From Erythroxylum novogranatense (taxonomy: Eukaryota; Streptophyta; Magnoliopsida; Malpighiales; Erythroxylaceae): a stretch of DNA of 64,000 bases. The stretch spans positions 29,764,214 to 29,828,213 of the forward strand of contig CM057228.1 in NCBI GenBank assembly GCA_029891385.1, given 5' to 3'. Made by a program: the position numbers and the translations under genes. Shown in pieces: positions 1 through 12,364 of this stretch. Below the pieces are notes generated by a model that saw nothing but the letters and a program-made list of their open reading frames with translations, was not told the origin of the DNA and searched no databases. Position 1 is the stretch's first letter; each line of letters opens with the position of its first letter.

Positions 1-3000
1 CCTTCTGCGTATACACTCTAGTCTCATCATTTATACTTATATACCTATATTCCTCATACAATCCAGGACAATACATTCAGATACATATTACATTCAGGGA
101 CATATCACCACAATGCGATATTGGTGTCATATTCAATAATGCATCCCCCAATACAAATACGTTGAATCATTACCTATCATGTTTACCCATATGCTATTTT
201 TCATTTCTAATTATCCACAACTTTCATTTTTCTCATATCATGAAAGAGTATCATTCTTCTCGCTAATTCTATTAGGTCAAACTCTTAATAATTACTCAAA
301 TATCTAACTCATACACATGCGACTTAGACTAAGGATCAGTTGCTGCTGCATGCTAAGACATGTCAAAATGCATATAAATTGATACATATTTCCAAAAATG
401 CCCATGTAAGATACTAAACCTAGGCGCTCCAATACCATAAGTGTTGGACCCCATTTTCGGAGTCCAACTATCCGAAATATCATAAAACGTGTGAAGATTA
501 CCCTATAGGGTTATTTTGATGTAATCTCCTTAACCATCATCGGTTCATCTTCATTCTCTGATACTGTAAGTGTTAGGCTCCGTTTCTACCCTCACAAGGC
601 ACGTGTTCGACATCCTACATGACATTTGAACACGCATCCCACAAAAGTGATGTGCTCACAATAGTCAATCACCAAAACACGAATTGACTTCTTCATATCA
701 ATGTTCAACATTGTCTTATCATTCTAATGACACCAAAATTATTCAATTTGGTTTAGAAATCTAAAAGTTATACCTCAATCATTTTTGGACTATTATTATA
801 CTGAAATAGTACACTATACTCAATTTCCATCCAGAAATTGAAAGTCTTAGAGATTGAATTAAAATTCAATTTCTTTAGATAATTTGTATCTCTATGACTT
901 TATTTTATTTTGAAATGACTCTAGTTTATTTTGAAACAAGAATCATCTCATTCGAAGATCTACAGATCAAGATATGATTAAAACACCGAGATATGTTCAG
1001 TAAAATAATCAATTCATGCTCTTCCAATCGATTCCCTCGCTTTCTTTCCATCCATATTTTTCAAATAACCCCAAAGGCTACCAATTTTTATGGAGAGATA
1101 GAAGAATGTTTTAGTAATCCAATTCTTTAATAATCAAGTCATTTTGAGGTCAGACGACAAAGTTGTGGCCAAAAACATCAAACATGTTCAGAGTTGGAAA
1201 ACCCTTCGGGTGCGATCGCGAGGAACAAAGGTGCGATCACGAGGATGAAGGTGCGCTCGTAAGGAAGACAGGTGTGATCACAAGGAGAAAGGTGCAATCG
1301 CAAGAAGGGAAGATGCGATCACAAGAGTGCTTGGTGTGATCGCGAGAGTGCCTGGTGCGATCGTGAGAGTGTCTGGTGCGATCATGACCAAAGCTATCCC
1401 TCATATACATCCTATGCAATATCACTAATTTCAAATGATCATAACTTTCAATTCTGATGTCCAAAAACTTCATACTATATACCGTTGGAAAGCTAGGAAG
1501 ATAACATACAACTTTAATGAATTCAACTTTGTCTAATTCAGCCTAGGTCAATCCAGATTTTTCCCTGAAGTCAAAACACCAATTTTACCCTTATGAAAAG
1601 CTTGAAATTTCAATGTACAACTTAGAAAGCCATGAGCATAACCATTCAACTACCAACTTTAATTCATTAAATCTCTAATGTCTACTCATTTGACTCATCA
1701 ATTACAACGAATTCTCATTATTCACAAAAATCCTATCTTTCTTTTTCATAACATCTCGCTTATATATATATCAGCAATTCATGTTCAAAATTCTTCATCT
1801 CAAGTTGATAACTTCTTTAAATATACATAATTTTAACTTAAAATCATCCATACACAATTCATATTTCATTAACATTAAAAGATAAGCGTTTTACGAAGCT
1901 TTAATGGCATTTTAAGTCACAATACATCAATGTTCTAAAATACAAAAGATACTTGATCAAATAATACTTGAAATGCGACTAAAGCCTTGTGTTCTCATAA
2001 ACTAACATAAAACACAAAAAGATGCAACTTTGGAGTGATATCGCGATTCTTGATCACTCAATCACTTTGTCATCACCTGAAGATGGGAATGAATGGCGGT
2101 GAGCTTGAAAGCTCGTGGGTAACAAGTTTATAAAGAAAAATAAGCAAAATAAGTGAAATGTTCATTTGGAGTAGAAAATTCATATTGAATTTGTAAAACA
2201 CATAGTTCTCAAATTCTCAACCAAATTCACAATTCTAGCTTAAAAATTATAATTAAAACATCATCACATAAACATAGCATGTACATTTAACCATCAAAGC
2301 ATAACACTCAATTATGCACCATTCTTGACAATTCAAAGGTGCAATGCACAAATAAATGACTCGAGAGTTCCGTAAAACGAAACGGATAAACTGAAGTTTA
2401 CACCGTGAACAAAACGAGTCCAATTCTCAGGATCTCGTATGCCTCAAATGGGTAGCCGGGAGGAGATTTTAGGTCAATGTGCACATGGCTAATAAAACGG
2501 GTTCCTCTCTTAACCAATCATAAGCAAATTTATGCTCAATTCATTTCATCATATGCTAATACTTTCATGTTCTTTTCATTTATACAAAATGCCATAACAT
2601 TTGCAAGGCATAACATAAAATGTTTCAATGCATTTCCTTCTTCATTTCGCAATTTGTCAACAAAATTTATATACCAAACATATTGAGATTTCTCAAATCA
2701 TTCAAATAGCAATCATGCAACATTTATAAAACAATTGAAATCATGTAATTCCCTTGTTTTTGAAAACATAGTTATGGCTCATTACTCAATTATAAGCATG
2801 TAACCTACCTGATTTCCTTGCTTATGAACTTGCTCAAAGATGCTTCTTCTCTTACTCCTCTTGCCTTTCTTGATTTCCTTCACCATTGGCAAAATTCCTA
2901 ATTCAATAGGAACTCCAATTTAAGGACCCAGAGAAACATATACATAAAATTGATCCTAGAAAGCTTAAACCCATGCAATTCTTAAGTTTTAAGAACTAAA

Positions 3001-3549
3001 ACCTTTCCAAAAATCCAAAAGATTAAGAATGATCGTACCTTGAGTCTTCACTAAATGAAGAGTTTCTTAGCTTTAATGAAAGCTCTTCTCTTCCTCTAGC
3101 TTTTTTTTTCTTGAATATCCTCAAAATTTCTCTTGAAAACTAAGAAATGATGAAACCCTCGCTTTTTCCTCCTTCCTTTCTCTCAAAACCTAAACCTCTC
3201 CTTCTTCTCTCTTATTTTCGTTTTTCACTCTTCTCTCCCTTCAATTCATATTTTTCTCTTCTTAACAAGCAAGACAACATATTCTTTTTCCTATAATACC
3301 CTTATTGAGTGTGCAAAGTTTCTTTTACCCTTCCTTTGTGCCTTATGGTTCTTTTTCCTTAACTGAACTACCAAAAATGCGCTTCATACATTACACTCTT
3401 ACTAATTTAATTCAACCAACCTATATAATAAAATCCTACTAACATTTATATAATAATTAACTCTAAAAATTAATCTATCAAGACCTCAAAATTTGTTTAA
3501 GTCATGTTTAACTCAATAAAAATAATAAGAAAAATTTCAGAGGCCAACA
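1..3549 (-). mobile_element. Probable long LTR or LTR fragment of a retrotransposon
   Basis: No gene is recognisable here. Read on the minus strand, the block begins TGTTGGCCTC at 3549, exactly where a copia integrase reading frame stops, which is what an LTR edge looks like. The first few hundred minus-strand bases are AT-rich, followed by a purine-rich stretch (about 3050-3250) like the transcribed leader found in long plant Ty3 LTRs. A minisatellite lies at 1210-1387. The other end is not visible, so it may run past position 1. It could instead be an unrelated repeat; the clade is not determined. Confidence 0.4.
1210..1387. repeat. Minisatellite of ~20-bp GTGCGATCGCGAG units
   Basis: Nine diverged head-to-tail units of 20-22 bp, each beginning near GTGCGATCGCGAG. 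The core GCGATCGC is palindromic and rich in GATC and CpG, unlike the AT-rich surroundings. An open frame on the minus strand across it (His/Arg/Asp-rich) is a by-product of the repeat and not a gene. Confidence 0.85.
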
Positions 3550-4663
3550 ATTATCCTGCTTCATCATATTTTCCGTAATATTGACCATCTCTATCAAATC
3601 TTATGATTTTCACTTTCCTGTCTAGTTGTCTTTTAACCTCATTAATGTATACTTCTAAAGCATTCACTACTTAAGGTTTTTCTTTAAGCGAATAGACATA
3701 TCCATAATGAAAAAAATCATGAATAAAGATTATAAAATATTTTTCTCCACTAAAAGATGAAATATCAAAAGGTCTACATACATATAATTTCAAGAAACTG
3801 AGTACTTCTTGTGGCTCCTTTCTTGTTATGTCTGGTTTGCTTTCCTTTGATGCAATCCACACATAATCCAAGATCAATAAAATCTAGATTCCATAGAATC
3901 TCATTCTTTACTAATCTTTCTTTGGGTACATGACCCAAATGTTTATCAACAAAAAGTTGAACTTTCATTAAGCATACTATGCTTAATTCCAATACTTTGA
4001 TTCACAGTAAATAAGGATTTAGAAAAAAATTTAATTTATATAAACCATCAACAAGACTACCAGAACTAATAAGTGTAGAATTCTTATATAAATTGAAACA
4101 GTCATATCCAACAGTAAAATTAATACCATAATCATCTAACTTTGAAATAGAAATAAGGTTCATAGAAATTAAAGGTACATAAAGAGTCTTTAATTGGTCT
4201 AAATAATAAACAACATTTAAGACCAAACGATAAGTCCCTATGCCTTCAATTTGAGCCTTGTTTTGATTTCCCATATACTAGAAGTTCTCAATTTAGCTTG
4301 TTGTTTAGATCATAAGGAATCCTTACATTGTATTGGATACATGACTAGTAGCTCCAGAATCAAGCCACCAATTATTATGAGGAACATCAATTAAATTAGA
4401 TTTGAAACATACAAAAGTCTTAGATATACCTTTTTTTTCGAACCATGTCTTACGTTTAAAGCAATCTTTTTGATAGCGTCCTCTCTTACAGAACTGACAC
4501 CTATCATTATTTTGTTCCTTCTTTTCAGCCTGAGATGCTTTAACAAGCCTTTTCTTTTTCTTAAAACTTTTGGCTTTTACCTTTGGTGCTTTACTAACTC
4601 TTTGAAATGTGAGGTTGACTGAATGACTGCCCTTGTTCTTTAGTCTATTTTTCTCTTGAATAA
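3550..4663 (-). mobile_element. Decayed Ty1/copia element, 3' part (gag end, protease, integrase start)
   Basis: Minus-strand pieces of a copia polyprotein in broken frames. In transcription order: a CCHC-like zinc knuckle with basic flanks (about 4450-4560, CQFCKRGRYQKDC), the aspartic protease site LDSGATSH (about 4340-4370), a GAG-pre-integrase segment with DCIKGKQTRHNKKG (about 3800-3990), and the start of the integrase core (3555-3660). It stops at 3549 against the putative LTR to the left. At 4663 it is interrupted by the LARD-like element and resumes at 16344. Several stops and frameshifts make it a pseudogene. Reverse transcriptase and RNase H are missing. Confidence 0.85.
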
Positions 4664-7600
4664 TGTAACGTCCCACCCCTTCCTGGAAGGGTAAAATAGG
4701 AAATTTGTCGTAGGATGGGATTGATAAAGAATAATTAATACTGTTCATGCATAATAGGATTGATACACAGTATCCATTGTGTACATGGAATTTCGGTATA
4801 TGCATTCATGACATTCCCGGTAATTGGGCCTAACGGCATTTTATTGTGATTAACGTGGTTATGGGATTTGAAAAATTATTCTGAGTGCGCCATTGAGCGT
4901 TTTACATTTTTTGGGATTTATAGGAATTTTTCTGGAATTTTCTGAAGAAACTTTCCGAACCGGCAAAATCGTCGGTAACTGGCCTAAACATGTTTTGGGG
5001 TAGAAAAGGTGATTTTCGTGATTGAAAAATTATTTGGAGTGCACTGTTACATGTTTTATAATTTTGGGGAATTTCATTAATTCTCAGAAAAATAATTCGG
5101 GGAAATTCCCGGACCAAAAAATCGTCAATTGACGAACCGGTTGATTTTTCTACTATTATTTGGAACTATTATTTTGGTGGGACCTAAGGGAGAACCCTTA
5201 TATATATTGTTGGAACCGAAATTGTGGATATATATTGATTAAAGTGATGAAATCTTTTGACTTTTCTTCATTTCTTTATTAGTTGCCAAGTGTCCTACCA
5301 CTTTGTCTTATTCCCATCCTTGTAAAGTCGGCAACTCATGATAAAGGAGTGAAAAAAAAGGTTGAATTATTGCTTGAGCCATCATCATCCGAAACCTACT
5401 TGAGTTCCTCTCTCCATCGATTTTTCTCTTTTGGTTCTAGCTAAATCACTCCTTTCTTCTACCTTTTAAACACTTCCTCTCATGTATGCAAGCAACCCTC
5501 TTACCTCCCTTTGCAAGTGATGATGTCGTGTATGAGTGGGAGAAGCTAGGAAGTTGTGATAGTTGGAGAATTGAGGAGATGGAAGCTTTGACTAGGTAAG
5601 GTTTATGTTAAGTTTTCATTATGTATTTCATGAATTATAGTTATTAGATGCATTCATTTGGTGTTATGGTGCATTAAAGATGATGTATGATGCATAATTA
5701 GAGTTTGAATTGTTGGATAAAGTATGCTTGTGTAAGGTATGAATGAGGGTTAGTGAATGAATATGGTTTAGATTGCTTTGAGCTTGGTTTTGATTGATTC
5801 TTGATGACTACTCTTGCATGGAATTTATGAAGTAAGTGCTGCCAAATTGAGATGGATATTCCTAGTGAATGTATGAGTGTTGTAGGGACTGATTTTGTGC
5901 CCATTTGGATGCTTAGTGATGTGTTAGTGGCATTGAAAATGATAGAAGTTAAGTTTAGTACCAAAGCTGGAAAATTGGTTTTTGACCTATTACACTGATT
6001 TAAGCATAACTCATTTTGTGGTTATCCAAATGAGGCAAGGTTTGTGCCCAATGAAACTTTGGGATTTTGGCTTCAATTTAGTGTGAAATAGGTGTTGTTG
6101 AATTGTAATGTTAGAGGGTCGAAATTTTGCATGGGAAGTTACTGTTTTATTGCCTGTGAACAGTAACCGAAACCTTAACCTATGAGTTTTGCTGATTTTT
6201 ATAAATTAATTGACATGGAATTTAGGAAAATGGTTTTCATGGAAGTTGTAGCATATTGAATTATCTTTCCATTGCTTCTGATCTTGTTATTTTTAGAATT
6301 GTATATTGGGAGATATGAATTGATTACTAATGACTGGTTTTGAGCATTTTGGATGAAACCTAGCTTAAGTGTGATTTTGTGAGTTTACTGATTGGAGGCA
6401 ATTTTAACATTTTATGTGGACTGAATTGGTGTGAGTGAGCTTCTGAAAAGTTGTAGAGGAAGAGATTACCTTGAAATTGATATATGGTTTGTAATTTTTA
6501 GAAGTCAGAATTGGGAGTTATGATTTTGCAAAAATGAACCCTACATTAGGTTATGAATGGCTGATCATAACAGTAGCTTCCATAACAGTTTTGAAATTGT
6601 TAGAGATCGAGTTGGATGATGAGTGCTTCATGAAAATTGAAGTTTGAGATGTTATCTTTACAGGGATATAAAGTTCTGATTTTACTGACTTGTGTATAGG
6701 GAGATATGCTTGTTGTAAGGTTACTGCCCAAATTGAAGGATTGCAGGGACAGTAACATTAAATGAATTAATGGACTTGCTTAGAAATAGAATCTGATTTT
6801 GGATTGTTCATGAAAATTGTTGAGGACAATGTGAACTTATTGACCATAGTTTTGTGGTAATTTATTTCTGAAGAATCAGTGAGTTATGAAAGTGTCAAGG
6901 TACTGCCCTGTGTTAATGGGAATTGAGTAGGCAGAAGGTTTGATGGGATATTTGACACCCTTAGGGTTGGAATTGATTTTTATGGTCCTCTTGAGAATTG
7001 TAGAGCTTTTCATAAGCTCTCCAACAAGGTATAGTTTGCATTTTTCAGAAATGTGTAGAAAGAGTTATAGGTGTTGGAAGTTTGGTTGGAAATCAGAAAA
7101 TAAAGGAAAAAATAAGGGCAATATTTATATATATTACTTGTTGAATTTTGATTTCTTTTGTGAATAATTTTTCCGTCCGACGTCCGATTGACTTGATTCT
7201 AGAGACATCGGATTCATTGAATATTGAATTTCATTTTATAAGAAATTGAGAATTTTTAGACGGAAAATTGACGTGGCCCCGGGTGACGGAATTTTTAATC
7301 ACTGTTTTATTTAATTGGGGACCTATAGAGGTCCGAATTGCGCACCGTCAGCGCCAATAGGTTTCTGAATTTTTGATGAATTTTTATAATGGAAAAAAAG
7401 GAGGATTAGGGCCGAGAATTCATGAACATGCATATATCATCAACATGAGCACAAATTTCATATTTAGTGACTCGTACTTTTTCTGATTCATATAGAGGCC
7501 AATTGGAGCGTCGATTGACCGACGTCACAGAGACTTCCCGGCATTAGCTCGGAAGTAATAGGTGAGTAACCTAGTTGGTTTCTCAAATTTCTGATTGTTT

Positions 7601-8648
7601 ACATGCTCAACGTGAATTACGTGCAAAAGTGAATTGAATGATCACTGCATGACTACTGGCATGTATGGGATTGTATTGTATGATTTTACTGTACTGAATG
7701 ATACTGATACTGATAGACTGGGCTTTATAGCCATCATACTGAACACTGCTATACTGGGCTTTATAGCCATATCATTGACTTACTGCTACACTGGGCTTTA
7801 TAGCCAAACATTGTACATTCACTGAATACTACACTGCATGCATAATTGCATGATCAGATAATGGACATGCCCCAAGTTGCTATTTTTACTGATAAGAGCT
7901 TCAAGCTCTCATACTGTACTGACCGGGCCTCGAGCCCGAGGGGAGAAATCCCTGACGCGTCCCCACTGAACACTGACTGAGCACTTGGGCACAATACTGA
8001 ATAACTGGAAAGAGTCACATATGCATTGCATTCGCATAAATGACTGTTCTGTGACATGTACTGCTTTTGTAATGGCATGAATTCTCGTGAATGGTTTTCA
8101 TTCTTGGACATTGTTATTGATCGCCATCGGTAATTGATTATTCTTGATCGTCTTTGACGCCATGGGCGTAATGCATGATTTGAGTGAACCATCGATGATG
8201 GTTTTCACCGAGTTCGCAAAACTCACCCAAAATTTGCATCTATTTTCAGGTCTGAAGAATAACCCGTTTGACACGGAGTATGTCTCTCAGTAGGCAAGCA
8301 AAGTAATGGTCCGGATCGGTTCGTGGTTCCGCATTAGTGTCTTAGTAAATTGTGTTCTGCAATCATTGTATAACAAGGCTTTGTATTATTCTCGAGCCCA
8401 TTGTGGTTTTAATGTTTTATTGCATTGATGATTGTAAATTATTCTTGGATGACCGTAATAATCGAAACCGGTTTATATTGAACACGGGTTTTATTTACTT
8501 ACTGTGTTTGCCGCTTAACGTGGAATCAATGGCTTCAAAAAATGTATACCGAGATTTAAATCGATGATGTAGACGCCACTCTGCGGGGCACGGACTCGGA
8601 TATCACCAACGATATCGGGTTCCGGTCTTGCGGGAGTGGGGTGTTACA
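4664..8648 (+). repeat. 5' LTR of the LARD-like element
   Basis: Direct repeat of 12365-16343, 3985 bp, TG...CA. It matches the 3' LTR almost base for base over the first ~2.9 kb. From about 7640 the two differ sharply, mainly at CTG trinucleotides, which are present here and absent there. Three or more copies of GGGCTTTATAGCC (7730-7805) form a short internal repeat. Open frames inside it are short, have near-identical copies in the other LTR, and do not look like genes. Confidence 0.95.
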
Positions 8649-8654
8649 TTTAGG

Positions 8655-8687
8655 TGGTATCAGAGCCTTTAGGTGGTATCAGAGCCC
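8655..8687 (+). other. Duplicated tRNA-iMet primer binding site
   Basis: TGGTATCAGAGCC, complementary to the 3' end of plant initiator tRNA-Met, starts 6 bases after the LTR end (8655) and occurs again at 8674, so a 19-bp unit is repeated in tandem. Priming from the first would be standard. Confidence 0.9.
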
Positions 8688-11600
8688 AGTAGTACGAAAT
8701 GTATCTGGGCACAGTTTGGAACATAGGTTGCATGCATTTGAGTCGCGTCGTTGCAGACCGTGGTAACTGATCCCTAGTCAGAGTCGCACGAGGATAAATC
8801 CTATGGGTGCATAAGTGTCAAGTGACTAAGTGAGAGAAGAGTGAGACTGGATTAGAGTGTAAATCCCTAAAAGGGGATAATCAATTAGGAAAAGATAAAG
8901 GAAAAATGGATAAGAAGGTTGATATTGTACTGGGTTGGAAACCCTCATATGTGATAACGAATGACTATGTTGGCCTAGACTAATTAAGAATTTCCGAATT
9001 AAATTGACAATATTATGGTGACAGAAAAATAAAGATGTTGAGAACTTGGAGAGGTCCATTAGAGATATGGGAATCATATTGGTTATAGTAGATCTAAGTG
9101 AAATTAAAAGCTCGGGATGGTTAGGTAATTACAGTTCTGACTGTATATGTCATGAAAGGGGAAATATTGGAATTGAGTAAAATGTAGATGGTCCAATCGG
9201 GCATATCTTGATTCACGGTATTCGAGTTGGAGATCAAGAAATATTATAAGCCAGATGGTGATAGCGAGATGGAAAGAAGCTCAATAGATTACTGTAACGG
9301 TTTATTGAGAACTAAAAGAACTGAAAAAGTAAGATGCCCAGTGCCTATTAGAGTGAGATAAAAGTGTACAGATAAACTGAAGAATTTGTGAAATGGTTAT
9401 GATATGGACCGCATAAGCTTGAGATTGAAATGGTTATGTGATTATTGTGTTACGAGTTTGGAAATTCGTATGATAAAATCATAAAGGAAAAAGATGCATG
9501 ATGATTTCTACCGATGGTGTATCGGAAATTCGAATTCGTGTATATGGACACAAAACGGTAAATGGATAGGCATATAGATAGAGATAAAATGGAGTGGTAT
9601 CAACGATTTTGTCGGGTATTGGGACCGTGAACACCGATCATAGATCTGCTTTGAGGAAAATAGAAGATAAGTAGCGAAAACCGAATGAACAAAAAAACAT
9701 AATAATAATAATGATCATAAGTCGATAAGCCAAATTGATATGACCTTACAAGGTCAAGTTGCACGATGTGGATATGGGAATGAGTCATACAGTTTAATGA
9801 TACGGGAGAATGAAATAAAGATCTTGAAATGAATGAAACCACAATAGTGGTATATGAAAAGAGTTGTCGCATTTAAGTCGATTTACTGTTGGGGATATCT
9901 ATTGGACAGTAATGTTGATTGTGACTAATGAAATGTTTGTGACAGATATATGGAAATCATAGAGGAAATGAGCGGTGAATGTTTAGAGTGATTATAAGTG
10001 TGAAGTTCTTAATGGGTTAAAGTAAGACAAAAGTGGACTGAGTGTGCCTGTATAAGAGGAACTGAAAAGTGATTCTGGTATCAGTCATGTAATTGAGGAG
10101 GGGTATAAACGAAAAGGAGTCTTAAGGAAATCTGAATTGTATGGGTTACAAATTTGGTTTCCGGATAAAGTGCTATGGTATAGATTACTGAATAACTGTG
10201 AAAGAAAGTGTTTAAGTGACTGTCATAAGGAACCTTCGTGAAAGGAATGTTCTGATATTTAAATTATGGCATAAAATTGTTCTAATTGAGATTTTTCGGT
10301 ATAGTGAAGAAGGATTGAAAAGCAATTAGGGATAATAATTGGTTGATGAGACTTTCGTGAACCGTATAAAGATGGTATCAAGACGAACGGTCAAATGGAT
10401 AGAAGTATGGACAAAATTAAAGGTGAAATTGGGACATAGTTCATATTGTTGAGGTTATCTGCACTGTATGTACAGAAATGTAAAGTATCCAACATAAGAG
10501 AAATTTTAATTGAAGGTAATCCTATTGCAATGTGAAGTGAATCGATCTCCATTTATGATGCAAAACTGTTGAGGAATCCAGATTTGAAACGAAGAATAAA
10601 AGAGTCCCAAACTGAAAAGTGAGATACTAAAATAAAATGGAAATTTTGGAGGTTCAAGTTCGGATGACAAGGTATTAACATATGTTGATATGAATCATAT
10701 GAAAACAATTGGGAAGGGAAAATGAAAAGAGTAAATGAATGGAGACAAGAGGTTCAAAAAGGAAACTGATAATGAGGTGATGTAGTGACACCTTCATAAA
10801 GAAATTGTAAATATACTAATTGTGGACTCAATGAAAAGGGTAAAAGATGTATGGTAAAATCAGTGGGACCCTAACAGGGAATTTTATGAGGTAAGCAAAT
10901 GGTAGTGATAATGAATGTGTTTGGAAGTGTTGAACAGTAAAAAGTAAAAAGAACGATAGGACTAATTGAGGAATCTGATACTGATGATAAACATACACTG
11001 GAAGAGTGGGCAGTGCGTGTTGAACTGAGACAATATGTTGAACGGGTATGAAATAAATTGAACTGACTTTGATAAATGGTATTGGTGTCATGCTCGCGAT
11101 TGAAAGCCTTGGAGACTGTAGATTCCTATAAAGATACAATGTGTTAATTTGAGGAAAGAGACAGATATAATACGACAATGCTGAAATGAACAGACAATTA
11201 TGCCTACTAAACTCAACTAGTGAACAGATAATGCTGCAATGAACAAATCAATTACAGATATTGGGATTTTCAACGACAATGAGTGTCAAGCAGATTATGG
11301 GAAATTGTAAAGTGTTTCTGGAAAATTGAAGTTGTAAATCTAGTGATAAGAATGGTTAAGAGTGTAGAAAGTAAAGTGATAAGTCTTATGATGAGTTTGA
11401 ATATACGAATGGAATTGGAAAAACAATAGTGAAAAAAAAAGTCGAGGAAGAAGTATGTGTACCCGATAAAAAGAGGTAGAACAAGAAAGTGAACAGTCGA
11501 AGTTAGACATTCTAGGAATAATATGCGAAAAGTGAAATTGAAGAATTGTGGGTATAGAATGAAGTTCAAAAGGAAAAAGGTTTGATTATGGTTGTGTTAT

Positions 11601-12330
11601 AGAGTTTTGATTCACTGGAGGAATATACTGTTACACTGCACAGTGCCTACTGGGAGTTAAAGACCATAATAGATTTGAGACTAAAATGTGTGAGAAAAAG
11701 GAAAGTTGACCTAGGAAAACTGCATGGGTTAGCTAAAGTGGAACCGGGTCAGATAAATGAGACAGAGTAAAATGAATATCCGAATAAAGTGTGTGAACAC
11801 TATAGAATAGTAAATTGTCTTACGAGAATCGAATTTGAAATAAAGTGAATGGCATATAATAAATGACTGCATAAGGAACATTATTACTGATTGGAAATAA
11901 ATGTCACTGTATTGGTACCAAAGGAATGTAAATCGTCCCTGACGTGATTAAGGGAGGTACCAAAGACATGGAGATTTCCTCAATGGAATACGAATTGGAC
12001 TATATGGCACTGGGGAAAAAGGTATTAGAAGGATAAAATGTGATCAGTGAATAGATTCGAAAATACTGAACTGAGCTACATATCGGAACCACAGGTAATG
12101 GCTATTCTAGAAATGGAAAGTGAGATAGCTAAGAAAATGAGATCGCCAACTAATAGTCTTGTCGAATCCGTCTACTGTCCTAAGTGATAATGAGTTAGCC
12201 AAATTAGTAACTGAACCACGGACTGAGAGTGGTTATTGTGATCACTCGACAAGTGAATCATTAAGTGAAAAAGTGTATGGGATATGTAGAATCATGTGAT
12301 TACTGTCATAGTGAACCGTTGACGGAGAAT

Positions 12331-12364
12331 TTCGAGGACGAAATTCTTATAAGGAGGGGAGAAT
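12331..12364 (+). other. Pre-LTR motif and polypurine tract
   Basis: TTCGAGGACGAAATT followed by AAGGAGGGGAGAAT directly against the 3' LTR. This is the second-strand primer, and the arrangement is typical of the Del/Tekay lineage of Ty3 elements. Confidence 0.85.

Larger units (their letters stand above)
8649..12364 (+). mobile_element. Non-coding interior of the LARD-like element
   Basis: 3.7 kb between the LTRs. The plus strand is strikingly purine-rich (long runs of A and G mixtures). All frames are closed by stops; the longest are about 115 codons, on the minus strand, low-complexity and without recognisable domains. I found no protease, reverse transcriptase, RNase H, integrase or chromodomain motif. 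This fits either a true LARD domain or an extremely decayed gag-pol. Confidence 0.75.

Noticed and set aside
10828..11569. 100-116-codon minus frames in the LARD interior
   Set aside because: Hydrophobic low-complexity text opposite a purine-rich strand; expected by composition alone.
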